From a virus, in the IMG/VR virus record IMGVR_UViG_3300046012_000359, positions 1 to 24,380 of that record: DNA of 24,380 nt. The stretch is one strand, 5' to 3'. The notes beneath the pieces are model-generated. The model searched no databases. It was given only the letters and a program-made list of their open reading frames with translations, and was not told the origin of the DNA. Positions 19,704 to 24,380 of the stretch are shown piece after piece. Position numbers and translations under genes: made by a program. The number at the start of each line of letters is the position of its first letter. Position 1 is the stretch's first letter.

Positions 19704-19951
19704 TAACGTTTGTTCCAGAACGCCAGATCCCAGGTGCGAGGCCCCATCCGGCACCCGTTCCACCGGTGGTATAGCATCCAGCGGGGGCGGTGCTTACGCT
19801 TCTTCACCGGAGGCGGCTCGGGCGGGGGAGTCTGAGGCTTATCCACCAGAGGCACCCAGGGCTTCTCAGGCTCGGCATCATCCACCACCTCCAGGAAGTC
19901 CCCGGTGGTGGCATGGCAGAACGGGCAGTCGAGGGCGGCAGGTATTTCCAT
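19703..19951 (-). CDS. Small zinc-finger-like protein (82 aa)
   Basis: The start MEIPAALDCPFCHAT (ATG 19949-19951) is chosen; a GTG at 19969 is possible. CPFCH near residues 9-13 is a zinc-type pair, with a later Cys before the end. The middle is Pro-rich (PPPEPPPVKKRKHRPRW), and the end has WNGCRMGPRTWDLAFWNKR. The -10-like TATACT (19958-19963) ends only 6 bases before the ATG, so the mRNA may be leaderless. It is the first minus-strand gene left of the divergent control region. The CPFC start resembles small phage zinc-ribbon (Lar-like) proteins, without certainty. Confidence 0.6.
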   Translation of the reverse strand: MEIPAALDCPFCHATTGDFLEVVDDAEPEKPWVPLVDKPQTPPPEPPPVKKRKHRPRWMLYHRWNGCRMGPRTWDLAFWNKR

Positions 19952-20208
19952 GCGCCCAGTATAGCCCACCTAGACAAAGATTAACATCCCAGGATGGAGA
20001 TCAATGTCGGGGGTGTGGCCCGCGCCCCCCATCCCGGCCAAAAGAAGGCCCTGCCTACCCCCCGCCTGCCCTTGTGCCAATGCCTAGGCGCTGTTCGCGC
20101 TGCCTGAGGGCCGGCGCTAGGGGCTGGGATGCGCGTCCTACAGGGCGATACAGGCGGCCGGGCGTTTATGCGCCTCAAGCCTTGCATATACAGTACGCTT
20201 GGCATGAG

Positions 20209-20241
20209 GCTTGCTTAGGGGTGATACAGGCATAAGCAAGC
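20209..20241. repeat. 9-bp perfect inverted repeat in the divergent control region
   Basis: GCTTGCTTA (20209-20217) and TAAGCAAGC (20233-20241) are separated by 15 bases. The centre-to-centre distance of 24 bases could suit a dimeric regulator, or the arms can form a cruciform. Confidence 0.6.
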
Positions 20242-20290
20242 GCCGTGCCAAGTCTCCAATATGACAGTGATAAATAGTTAGCATATTCCC

Positions 20291-20318
20291 TTGCATTAGT
20301 TTATCAATGTGCTACTCT
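20291..20318 (+). promoter_or_regulatory. Possible rightward promoter
   Basis: TTGCAT (20291-20296) is 16 bases from TACTCT (20313-20318), in an AT-rich stretch about 30 bases before the first plus-strand gene. Both boxes are moderate matches. Confidence 0.4.
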
Positions 20319-20348
20319 TTAACCATCAGACACCCGGAGCTAATGCCC

Positions 20349-20669
20349 ATGCAAGCCATTACATGCCAAGCCGAAGGCCTCATTTACAAGGCGCTTACGG
20401 CATCAGGTTATGAGGTGCTCGCAGTCTATCCGGGCGGCGAGTGCACGCTATCCGTAACCCGGTTACGCTTTCCCGATTGCTTCCACTGCGGGGGCAAAGG
20501 CACGGTGCTAGAGATCGGTCTATCCGAAGGCTGGGGCGCATCATGCCAGCGTTGCGGGCTCAGGCTGACACTACGGCAACACTCAATGATGGGAGCGCGT
20601 ACAGCCTGGGACTTGCGCGAAGTGTCATACACGCATGTAAAAGCGTTTTTGGCGGTGGAAGTTTTCTGA
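20349..20669 (+). CDS. Zinc-ribbon protein, first gene of the rightward operon
   Basis: A 106-residue protein. ATG at 20349 (MQAITCQAEG) is taken because GGAG lies 9 bases upstream; another ATG at 20343 is only 3 bases from it. It has a four-Cys zinc site: C44-x2-C47 (CFHCGG) and C66-x2-C69 (CQRCG), after a strand-rich N-terminal domain (YEVLAVYPGGECTLSV). A single zinc ribbon with an N-terminal beta domain suggests a nucleic-acid or protein-binding role in early infection, given its place next to the divergent region. No family named. Confidence 0.65.
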   Translation: MQAITCQAEGLIYKALTASGYEVLAVYPGGECTLSVTRLRFPDCFHCGGKGTVLEIGLSEGWGASCQRCGLRLTLRQHSMMGARTAWDLREVSYTHVKAFLAVEVF

Positions 20670-20752
20670 GCGTGTCGGCGGGGTGTACGGGGCCGGAGCC
20701 CCGCCCGGCTGGCACTGGCCTAGGGGCCAAGGCCTAAGGCCTGAAGCGATGA

Positions 20753-20782
20753 TGTCAAGTTGTCTTGTCATTGTGTCAAGTT
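20753..20782. repeat. Two direct repeats exactly 21 bases apart
   Basis: TGTCAAGTT occurs at 20753-20761 and 20774-20782, with a further TTGTCAT between. The distance is two helical turns, so both copies face the same side. They lie about 65 bases upstream of the promoter at 20845-20873. On the minus strand each copy reads AACTTGACA, so leftward -35 boxes are an alternative. Confidence 0.45.
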
Positions 20783-20844
20783 TCCTTTACATGAGGGTAT
20801 GACCATGCGTACATTCGACACCTATACCAAGGGGACTTATATAC

Positions 20845-20873
20845 TTGACTCCCTGTGGTAAATAGGCTATAGT
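20845..20873 (+). promoter_or_regulatory. Strong sigma70-type promoter for the rightward operon
   Basis: TTGACT (20845-20850) is 17 bases from TATAGT (20868-20873), both five of six matches. The first start codon follows at 20925, about 45 bases after the expected transcription start. It should drive the string of coupled genes through to 24.4 kb. Confidence 0.75.
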
Positions 20874-20924
20874 TAGACCGTGTTTAAGCTGCGCCTCGGG
20901 CTGAATCAGGGGCTGGAGAAGACG

Positions 20925-21140
20925 ATGAAGACCGTACCTAATTACTATCGCCGCCCCGCCTTGGAAGACCCGCAGAACTCATGGAGCGTCTTCGAGAGGG
21001 GCCGTACCAATGATTTCGGCGAGCCCTATTGCGTAGCGGCCGCCGTGACGCTACAGGAAGCTGAACGTATGGTGAAGCAGCAAAACCAAGCCGCTCTCCG
21101 GGAAGCCTTTGAGGGCATCGTGGAGCTTCACAATGGTTAA
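20925..21140 (+). CDS. Small hypothetical protein (71 aa)
   Basis: The start MKTVPNYYRR at 20925 has GGAG 7 bases upstream; the longer frame reaching 20880 crosses the expected transcription start. The 71 residues run from a Pro/Tyr-rich start through FERGRTNDFGEPYCVAAAV to a helix (LQEAERMVKQQNQAALREAFEGIVEL). A strand then helix form with 'EPYCVAAAVTLQEAERMV' suggests a small conserved phage protein of unknown role. The next gene's ATG lies inside its last codons. Confidence 0.65.
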   Translation: MKTVPNYYRRPALEDPQNSWSVFERGRTNDFGEPYCVAAAVTLQEAERMVKQQNQAALREAFEGIVELHNG

Positions 21141-21360
21141 CCATCCCAACCGTAACAAGAAGTGCAGCATTTGCAAGCGCACTCAAGAGGAACTCGCCAA
21201 GATTGGCATCAGTTTGGTGGTGGTATCTGGCTCCGAGCAACGGTGGAAGAAGGGGCGTCCCTTCCGTACACCGTTCAAAAAGAGGCTTTGCCGAATCTGC
21301 GAATGTGACATGGCAGGCGATGGCGCAACCATCACAGAAGTCAAGGAGCTTGCTGTATGA
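21133..21360 (+). CDS. Small two-cluster zinc protein (75 aa)
   Basis: The start MVNHPNRNKK (21133) overlaps the previous stop by 8 bases and has GGAG 8 bases upstream. Cys11-x2-Cys14 (CSICKR) and Cys53-x2-Cys56 (CRIC, plus Cys58) can form one zinc site around a basic middle (QRWKKGRPFRTPFKKR). Its end overlaps the transposase start (ATGA), so the two are translationally coupled. It could be a DNA-binding partner of the transposase; no family is recognised. Confidence 0.65.
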   Translation: MVNHPNRNKKCSICKRTQEELAKIGISLVVVSGSEQRWKKGRPFRTPFKKRLCRICECDMAGDGATITEVKELAV

Positions 21361-22277
21361 ACGACCATGTAACCATCAGCTTGCTGGATATGTTCAAGCT
21401 GTTCCCGGACGCGGAAGCCGCCCGCGTCTACCTCGAAGCGCACCGCTGGCCGGATGGGGTGAAATGCCCCGTCTGCACCAGCGGGGAGCGGGTCGCGGTC
21501 AGGAAGGGCGGTTACTACCGCTGTCATGCTTGCCGCGAGGACTTCACCATCCGCACTGGCACCATCTTCGAGCGCAGCCATGTCCCGCTGCACAAGTGGC
21601 TGTATGCCATGTATTTCCTTGTGACGGCCCGCAAGGGCATCAGCTCGGTCCAACTCTCCAAAGAGATCGGCATCACGCAGAAGTCGGCTTGGTTTGTCCT
21701 GGGACGGCTCCGCGAGGCTTGCGGGGCGGACCTCAAGATACTGCGCGGGACCGTGGAGATTGACGAAACATTCATCGGCGGCAAAGAGGCCAACAAGCAC
21801 AAGGGCAAGCGCCTGAATCAAGGACGTGGTGCCGTGGGAAAAGCCGCCGTCCTCGGCATGCGTGAGCGTGGCGGCCATGTGGTCGCTATGCCTGTCGGGG
21901 ACGTTAATACCACCAACCTACACCGCGCCATCCACACCCATGTCGAGACCGGGAGCGCGCTCCATACCGACGAACACGCGGCTTACAACGGCTTGGACGG
22001 CATGTTCTTCACCCATGAGACCGTGAACCACGGCGCGGGTGAATACGTCCGCCAAGGCGTTCACACCAACGGCATCGAGAGCGTGTGGGCGGTGATGAAG
22101 CGTGGTCTGCATGGCGTCTATCATCATGCCAGCCCAAAGCATCTAGGCCGCTACGTCAATGAGTTCACGTTCCGGCTCAACGATGGCAACGTGAAGCAGC
22201 ATACCCTGGCGCGCATGGATAGTCTCATAGCCGCTGCTCAGGGCCGCAGGCTCACCTACAAGGAGCTAATCGCATGA
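21357..22277 (+). CDS. IS1595/ISXO2-type transposase, apparently part of the phage operon
   Basis: A 306-residue transposase. The N-terminal zinc ribbon has CPVC (37-40) and CHAC (56-59), followed by a helix-turn-helix-like region (GISSVQLSKEIGITQKSAW, 95-112) and an RNase H-like DDE domain: EIDETFIGG with Asp136, HTDEHAAY with Asp205, and NGIESVW with Glu241, then the typical HHASPKHLGRYVNEF. Full length, no breaks. Its ATG overlaps the upstream stop and its stop overlaps the next start, so it is embedded in an operon; no terminal inverted repeats or target duplications are visible around it. It may be a domesticated enzyme or a young insertion whose ends are hidden. Confidence 0.88.
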   Translation: MNDHVTISLLDMFKLFPDAEAARVYLEAHRWPDGVKCPVCTSGERVAVRKGGYYRCHACREDFTIRTGTIFERSHVPLHKWLYAMYFLVTARKGISSVQLSKEIGITQKSAWFVLGRLREACGADLKILRGTVEIDETFIGGKEANKHKGKRLNQGRGAVGKAAVLGMRERGGHVVAMPVGDVNTTNLHRAIHTHVETGSALHTDEHAAYNGLDGMFFTHETVNHGAGEYVRQGVHTNGIESVWAVMKRGLHGVYHHASPKHLGRYVNEFTFRLNDGNVKQHTLARMDSLIAAAQGRRLTYKELIA

Positions 22278-22393
22278 AGCCCCAAAAGGCCCTAGATGCG
22301 GTTGCGGACAAGGTGCTGGCTTACCGGATGCCAGCGCGTACCAAAAAAGCAAAAAAGCGGCAACGCAAGCGCCGCAAGGCTTTAGGGAGTTAA
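22274..22393 (+). CDS. Small highly basic partner of the transposase (39 aa)
   Basis: A 39-residue gene whose ATG overlaps the transposase stop (ATGA), with AAGGAG 8 bases upstream. The first half (KALDAVADKVLAYRM) is a short helix; the second is a long basic tail (KKAKKRQRKRRKALGS). A similar small Lys/Arg-rich frame is, to my recollection, often found behind IS1595-type transposase genes, so it may be a regular accessory DNA- or RNA-binding peptide. Confidence 0.6.
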   Translation: MKPQKALDAVADKVLAYRMPARTKKAKKRQRKRRKALGS

Positions 22394-22397
22394 GTAT

Positions 22398-22412
22398 ATG
22401 AATCCCTTATGA
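22398..22412 (+). other. Four-codon frame placed before the next start
   Basis: ATG-AAT-CCC-TTA-TGA (M-N-P-L) follows a GGGAG about 8 bases away, and its stop overlaps the ATG at 22409 (ATGA). It looks like a tiny leader frame that would carry ribosomes to the following gene, which has no ribosome binding site of its own. Confidence 0.4.
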
Positions 22413-22537
22413 TAGGCGCCACTGATAACGCGGACGCGCTGAAAGAGGCAGGCCGCTCCCTGGATTCACGCTATACCCCCGAACTGTCCCGCCTGGAGTG
22501 CTGGGACGGCGCGCGCTATGTGCCGGTGCTCCCATGA
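22409..22537 (+). CDS. Small hypothetical protein (42 aa)
   Basis: A 42-residue protein starting MIGATDNADA and ending YVPVLP. It has a helical acidic start and ECWDGARYVPV near the end. It lacks its own ribosome binding site, and its stop overlaps the next ATG. The fit between neighbours makes it probable. Confidence 0.5.
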   Translation: MIGATDNADALKEAGRSLDSRYTPELSRLECWDGARYVPVLP

Positions 22538-22713
22538 TCGGCGAAGCTGAAAAGGCAAAGCTACGGGACGCAATGCGGCACCTTCGCGCCAAGGGCCCGC
22601 GCCTGGATACCGGGGAAGCCGCCTTGCTTATCACGCTGGAGCGGCAACACGGCTATGACCTAGACGCGCTAGATTCTACATTCCCCGAACTAAAAGAGGA
22701 TACCGCCCCATGA
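22534..22713 (+). CDS. Small hypothetical protein (59 aa)
   Basis: A 59-residue helical protein, MIGEAEKAKLRDAMRHL.., with its ATG in an ATGA overlap to the previous gene and its end overlapping the next start. Charged helices (AKLRDAMRHLRAKG, DTGEAALLITLERQHGYD) with no Cys or hydrophobic segment. No family recognised. Confidence 0.6.
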   Translation: MIGEAEKAKLRDAMRHLRAKGPRLDTGEAALLITLERQHGYDLDALDSTFPELKEDTAP

Positions 22714-23063
22714 AAGCGCCGCGCCTTGCTACTCTCTCACCCGCTGAGGTGAAAGCCTGGGAAGCCGCCTTTAGCTATGCGATGAGCGTGAAACACCTCA
22801 GCGCTATCCGGGCGGATGCCTACGCCTGGGCCGATGCGCGGCTGGACTTCCTAGAGGCCCTCAACTCTAAGAAGTGGGTCGTGCGCTTCTATCAGGGCAA
22901 CTGGCGCATAGAGCACCCCATCGGTGAGCACAACCCCATCCCCGGCGCTACCTACGGGCAGCAATGGAGCATCGGCGCGGTGATCCCTGAGGGCTATATC
23001 GGCGCAGAGGGCAAAGCTAAGCGCCTCTGCGAGTTCCTCAATCAGCACGGTTTCAAGGGCTGA
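22710..23063 (+). CDS. Hypothetical protein (117 aa)
   Basis: A 117-residue protein starting MKAPRLATLS, with GAGGA about 10 bases upstream and an ATGA overlap with the previous stop. The N-terminal half is helical (EVKAWEAAFSYAMSVKHL, ADARLDFLEAL); the second half has strands (WVVRFYQGNWRIEHPI, GYIGAEGKAKRLCEFL). A four-strand, two-helix fold is likely. It lies in a run of small coupled genes; no family is recognised. Confidence 0.62.
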   Translation: MKAPRLATLSPAEVKAWEAAFSYAMSVKHLSAIRADAYAWADARLDFLEALNSKKWVVRFYQGNWRIEHPIGEHNPIPGATYGQQWSIGAVIPEGYIGAEGKAKRLCEFLNQHGFKG

Positions 23064-23066
23064 GCC

Positions 23067-23264
23067 GTGACAAAATGCTTCGCCTGTGATAAGCGGTTAG
23101 AGACACTTATCACGCCGCCAAATACAGCGCACACCGAAGACGGGCAAATCGTTTTCGTGGGCCGCGAATGCTGGCGCAAGATCAAGAAGATGGACGCCGC
23201 AGGCTGGCAACCTCCTAAGGGTGGCCCCCGGCTGTTTAAGGAGGCCAAGACGTGCATACGCTGA
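23067..23264 (+). CDS. Conserved phage zinc-type protein (65 aa), GTG start
   Basis: A 65-residue protein starting with GTG at 23067, with AGGG about 7 bases before it. The form MTKCFACDKRLE, then a VDT/TED segment, VFVGRECWRKI and WQPPKGGPRLF, is that of a small protein found in many phages: a Cys-x2-Cys start, a GRECW/F block and a QPPKGGPRL end. The role is unknown; zinc binding by the three cysteines is likely. The end overlaps the next gene by 13 bases. Confidence 0.72.
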   Translation: MTKCFACDKRLETLITPPNTAHTEDGQIVFVGRECWRKIKKMDAAGWQPPKGGPRLFKEAKTCIR

Positions 23265-23398
23265 TCCTGCCCGGCCGCGCCGGTTACCTGCTGGTATTCG
23301 AGCGCAAGTCTCGCGGCATCTATCCCACGTTCGAGCGGGCATTGCTGGGCCTGCAAATGTGGGAGTACCGTGTACTGCTGCACCCGGCGCGTGTATGA
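23252..23398 (+). CDS. Small hypothetical protein (48 aa), GTG start
   Basis: A 48-residue frame from GTG at 23252, 8 bases behind a perfect AAGGAGG, which is itself inside the previous gene. The sequence MHTLILPGRAGYLLVFERKS, then FERALLGLQMWEYRVLL, is protein-like: strand, turn, strand, helix. Its stop overlaps the next ATG (ATGA). The ribosome binding site makes it convincing despite the length. Confidence 0.58.
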   Translation: MHTLILPGRAGYLLVFERKSRGIYPTFERALLGLQMWEYRVLLHPARV

Positions 23399-23724
23399 GA
23401 GACTCCCTCCCTCTGCTCAAGCATAAGGCGGATGAGCACCTGCGGGCCGTGATCCATCCAAGCCTGCCCCTCTGGGGCCTGATTTGCTTCAGGTCCAAGA
23501 ATGAGCGGGTGCATAGTGTCTGTATTCTGCTGAGCCCCAGCGAGGGCCAAGTGCTGAACCTGACGGGGGAGATAGCCTTGGTCCTGGGTATGAAGCTGGA
23601 TCGCAGGCGCCGCGGCATTAAGGTTGAGCCGTTCGCGGTCTGGAGTGGCGGGGAGATCATCGTGCGCCAGCTGAGCGCATATCTATACGGCGATGCGGGG
23701 AGATTGAGATGCGGGACCTTGTAA
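23395..23724 (+). CDS. Hypothetical protein (109 aa)
   Basis: A 109-residue protein starting MRDSLPLLKH, coupled to the previous gene (ATGA). It shows a helix (LPLLKHKADEHLRAV), a strand run (LWGLICFRSKNERVHSVCILLS), a helix (TGEIALVLGMKL), and a basic stretch (DRRRRGIKV). No family is recognised. The last 16 bases overlap the start of the next gene. Confidence 0.6.
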   Translation: MRDSLPLLKHKADEHLRAVIHPSLPLWGLICFRSKNERVHSVCILLSPSEGQVLNLTGEIALVLGMKLDRRRRGIKVEPFAVWSGGEIIVRQLSAYLYGDAGRLRCGTL

Positions 23725-24056
23725 AGGTCTATCGCGTGGAGCATGCGCAGACCGGCCGGGGACCCTATGGCCCCCAGGGCACTTACTGCTTCCAAGGGGA
23801 TCCAAAGCGCCACCCCATACCCCGGTTCCATGTACCAGATGGCTGGCTATTTGCTTTCCCCACCCTTCGCGCTTTGGGGTGGTGGTTCCATGTTGGAGAA
23901 CGTGAGGCTCTAAAGAAAGCCGGGTTTGTCTGCATTGTCCAGCTTGTGCCTAGCTCAAGCATGCGGGGCACTGACAACCAGTGCGTTTTCGATCCTGATG
24001 CAGTAGAGGGACACCACGATACTTATCAACTTGACAATTTAAAAGCAGCGCGTTAA
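23709..24056 (+). CDS. Hypothetical protein (115 aa)
   Basis: A 115-residue protein starting MRDLVKVYRV with GGGGAG 6 bases upstream, overlapping the previous gene by 16 bases. The sequence starts like a short enzyme-type domain (VYRVEHAQTGRGPYGPQG), with aromatic-rich middle (FPTLRALGWWFHVGERE) and an end in VCIVQLVPSSS. The opening of the form VYRVEH..GRGPY recalls ADP-ribosyltransferase-like small phage proteins (R-x-E-H, GPY), but catalytic residues cannot be confirmed. Confidence 0.6.
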   Translation: MRDLVKVYRVEHAQTGRGPYGPQGTYCFQGDPKRHPIPRFHVPDGWLFAFPTLRALGWWFHVGEREALKKAGFVCIVQLVPSSSMRGTDNQCVFDPDAVEGHHDTYQLDNLKAAR

Positions 24057-24086
24057 TCTAATACCGTCGTAACTAGGGAGAAGATC

Positions 24087-24335
24087 ATGTCTCAGGGGAA
24101 GCGTCGTAATCTCGGGTACTCACCTGAGATGTTCCAGCGCTGCACGCATGGCGTCCGGCTCATGCACGAGTGTAGCATCTGCGAGAAGATCCAAGTGCAT
24201 TTCAATCGGGTGCAGGCCCGCGAGGAAGCCAAGGCGGACAAGCGTCGGCCCACCCGCGTGTGGGAGCCGCGCCAGGAGATCGTGCAGGAGTTCAGCCGGC
24301 CGATCTTCAATGACCCCGCCATGGGCTACGCCTAA
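24087..24335 (+). CDS. Small hypothetical protein (82 aa)
   Basis: An 82-residue protein starting MSQGKRRNLG with AGGGAG about 7 bases upstream. A CTHGVRLMHECSIC stretch (residues 19-32) has the Cys/His spacing of a small zinc knuckle, followed by a basic helix (QVHFNRVQAREEAKADKRR) and an end in FNDPAMGYA. No family recognised. It follows the previous gene by 30 bases, so it may be in the same operon. Confidence 0.65.
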   Translation: MSQGKRRNLGYSPEMFQRCTHGVRLMHECSICEKIQVHFNRVQAREEAKADKRRPTRVWEPRQEIVQEFSRPIFNDPAMGYA

Positions 24336-24344
24336 GGGCACCCC

Positions 24345-24380
24345 ATGCGCATCTATCAACTCATAGACGGCAAACTCACG
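24345..24380 (+). CDS. Start of a further plus-strand gene, cut off by the window edge
   Basis: ATG at 24345 opens a frame reading MRIYQLIDGKLT to the end of the window, 9 bases after the previous stop, with AAGGG just upstream. Only 12 residues are visible, so no function can be given. Confidence 0.45.
   Translation, partial: MRIYQLIDGKLT

Larger units (their letters stand above)
19952..20348. other. Divergent control region
   Basis: All firm genes left of here (except 8122-8601) read leftwards and all to the right read rightwards, so this is the switch point. No gene is credible inside. It holds a CATCCCAGGATG hairpin near 19987, a GGCC-AAAAGAA-GGCC hairpin near 20036, CAAGCC/GGCTTG arms around 20176-20213, a strong inverted repeat at 20209-20241, and two copies of GATACAGG (near 20145 and 20223). 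A role in divergent early promoters or replication initiation is possible. Confidence 0.5.

Noticed and set aside
19981-20205. 74-codon minus-strand frame in the divergent region
   Set aside because: Translation is Pro/Arg/Ala-rich and random in character, with no ribosome binding site; the region is full of GC hairpins.
20797-20856. 18-codon plus-strand frame (MRTFDTYTKG...) before the 20845 promoter
   Set aside because: It overlaps the promoter boxes, is very short and shows no clear ribosome binding site at proper spacing.
21183-21878. Minus-strand frame opposite the transposase
   Set aside because: The plus-strand transposase motifs are complete; the antisense translation shows no family.
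1-24380. CRISPR array
   Set aside because: No regularly spaced repeats of suitable length were seen on reading either strand.

Overview
The window looks like part of a GC-rich tailed double-stranded DNA phage (or prophage). The evidence is a head-morphogenesis block (large terminase, portal, scaffold-like and major-capsid-like proteins), many small overlapping genes, strong GGAG-type ribosome binding sites and sigma70-type promoters, which imply a bacterial host using its own RNA polymerase. No integrase, repressor, tail-fibre or lysis gene is recognised, so lifestyle and host cannot be fixed. No plasmid or chromosomal housekeeping block is seen.

Layout. Bases 1-8.0 kb (minus strand) hold the virion module, read right to left: small gene, membrane protein, terminase, portal, two small head-completion candidates, a stand-alone biotinyl-carrier-like protein, a small beta-rich protein, scaffold, then the major capsid protein behind its own promoter and long leader, and three small basic proteins. 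One plus-strand gene (8122-8601) sits at a local divergence and collides tail-to-tail with the next minus-strand unit. Bases 8.5-16.1 kb (minus strand) form two long translationally coupled operons for nucleic-acid metabolism: a phosphatase of the low-molecular-weight tyrosine phosphatase type, a small cytosine-5 methyltransferase, a zinc-ribbon protein, RtcB RNA ligase, ThyX, a frameshifted AP2/HNH-like gene, an HNH endonuclease and a second, covalent-lysyl RNA ligase. Bases 16.1-20.0 kb (minus strand) carry small accessory genes with separate promoters and terminators, among them a secreted protein and a short unit whose only content is a tRNA 3' half followed by a tRNA 5' half. A roughly 400-base divergent control region at 19.95-20.35 kb separates this from a plus-strand operon of very small coupled genes (20.35-24.38 kb) that includes an IS1595/ISXO2-type transposase.

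Most notable points: (1) the inverted-order tRNA halves with perfectly complementary anticodon-stem strands, lying between a promoter and a terminator, in a genome that also encodes two RNA ligases; (2) a biotin-attachment domain with an ESMKM motif inside the virion operon; (3) three long structured 5' leaders that share a short sequence core and resemble, in position and form, phage antitermination or riboregulatory RNAs; (4) a +1 frameshift at a GGGG run in an endonuclease-like gene. All functions are judged from reading the sequence; no database search was possible.
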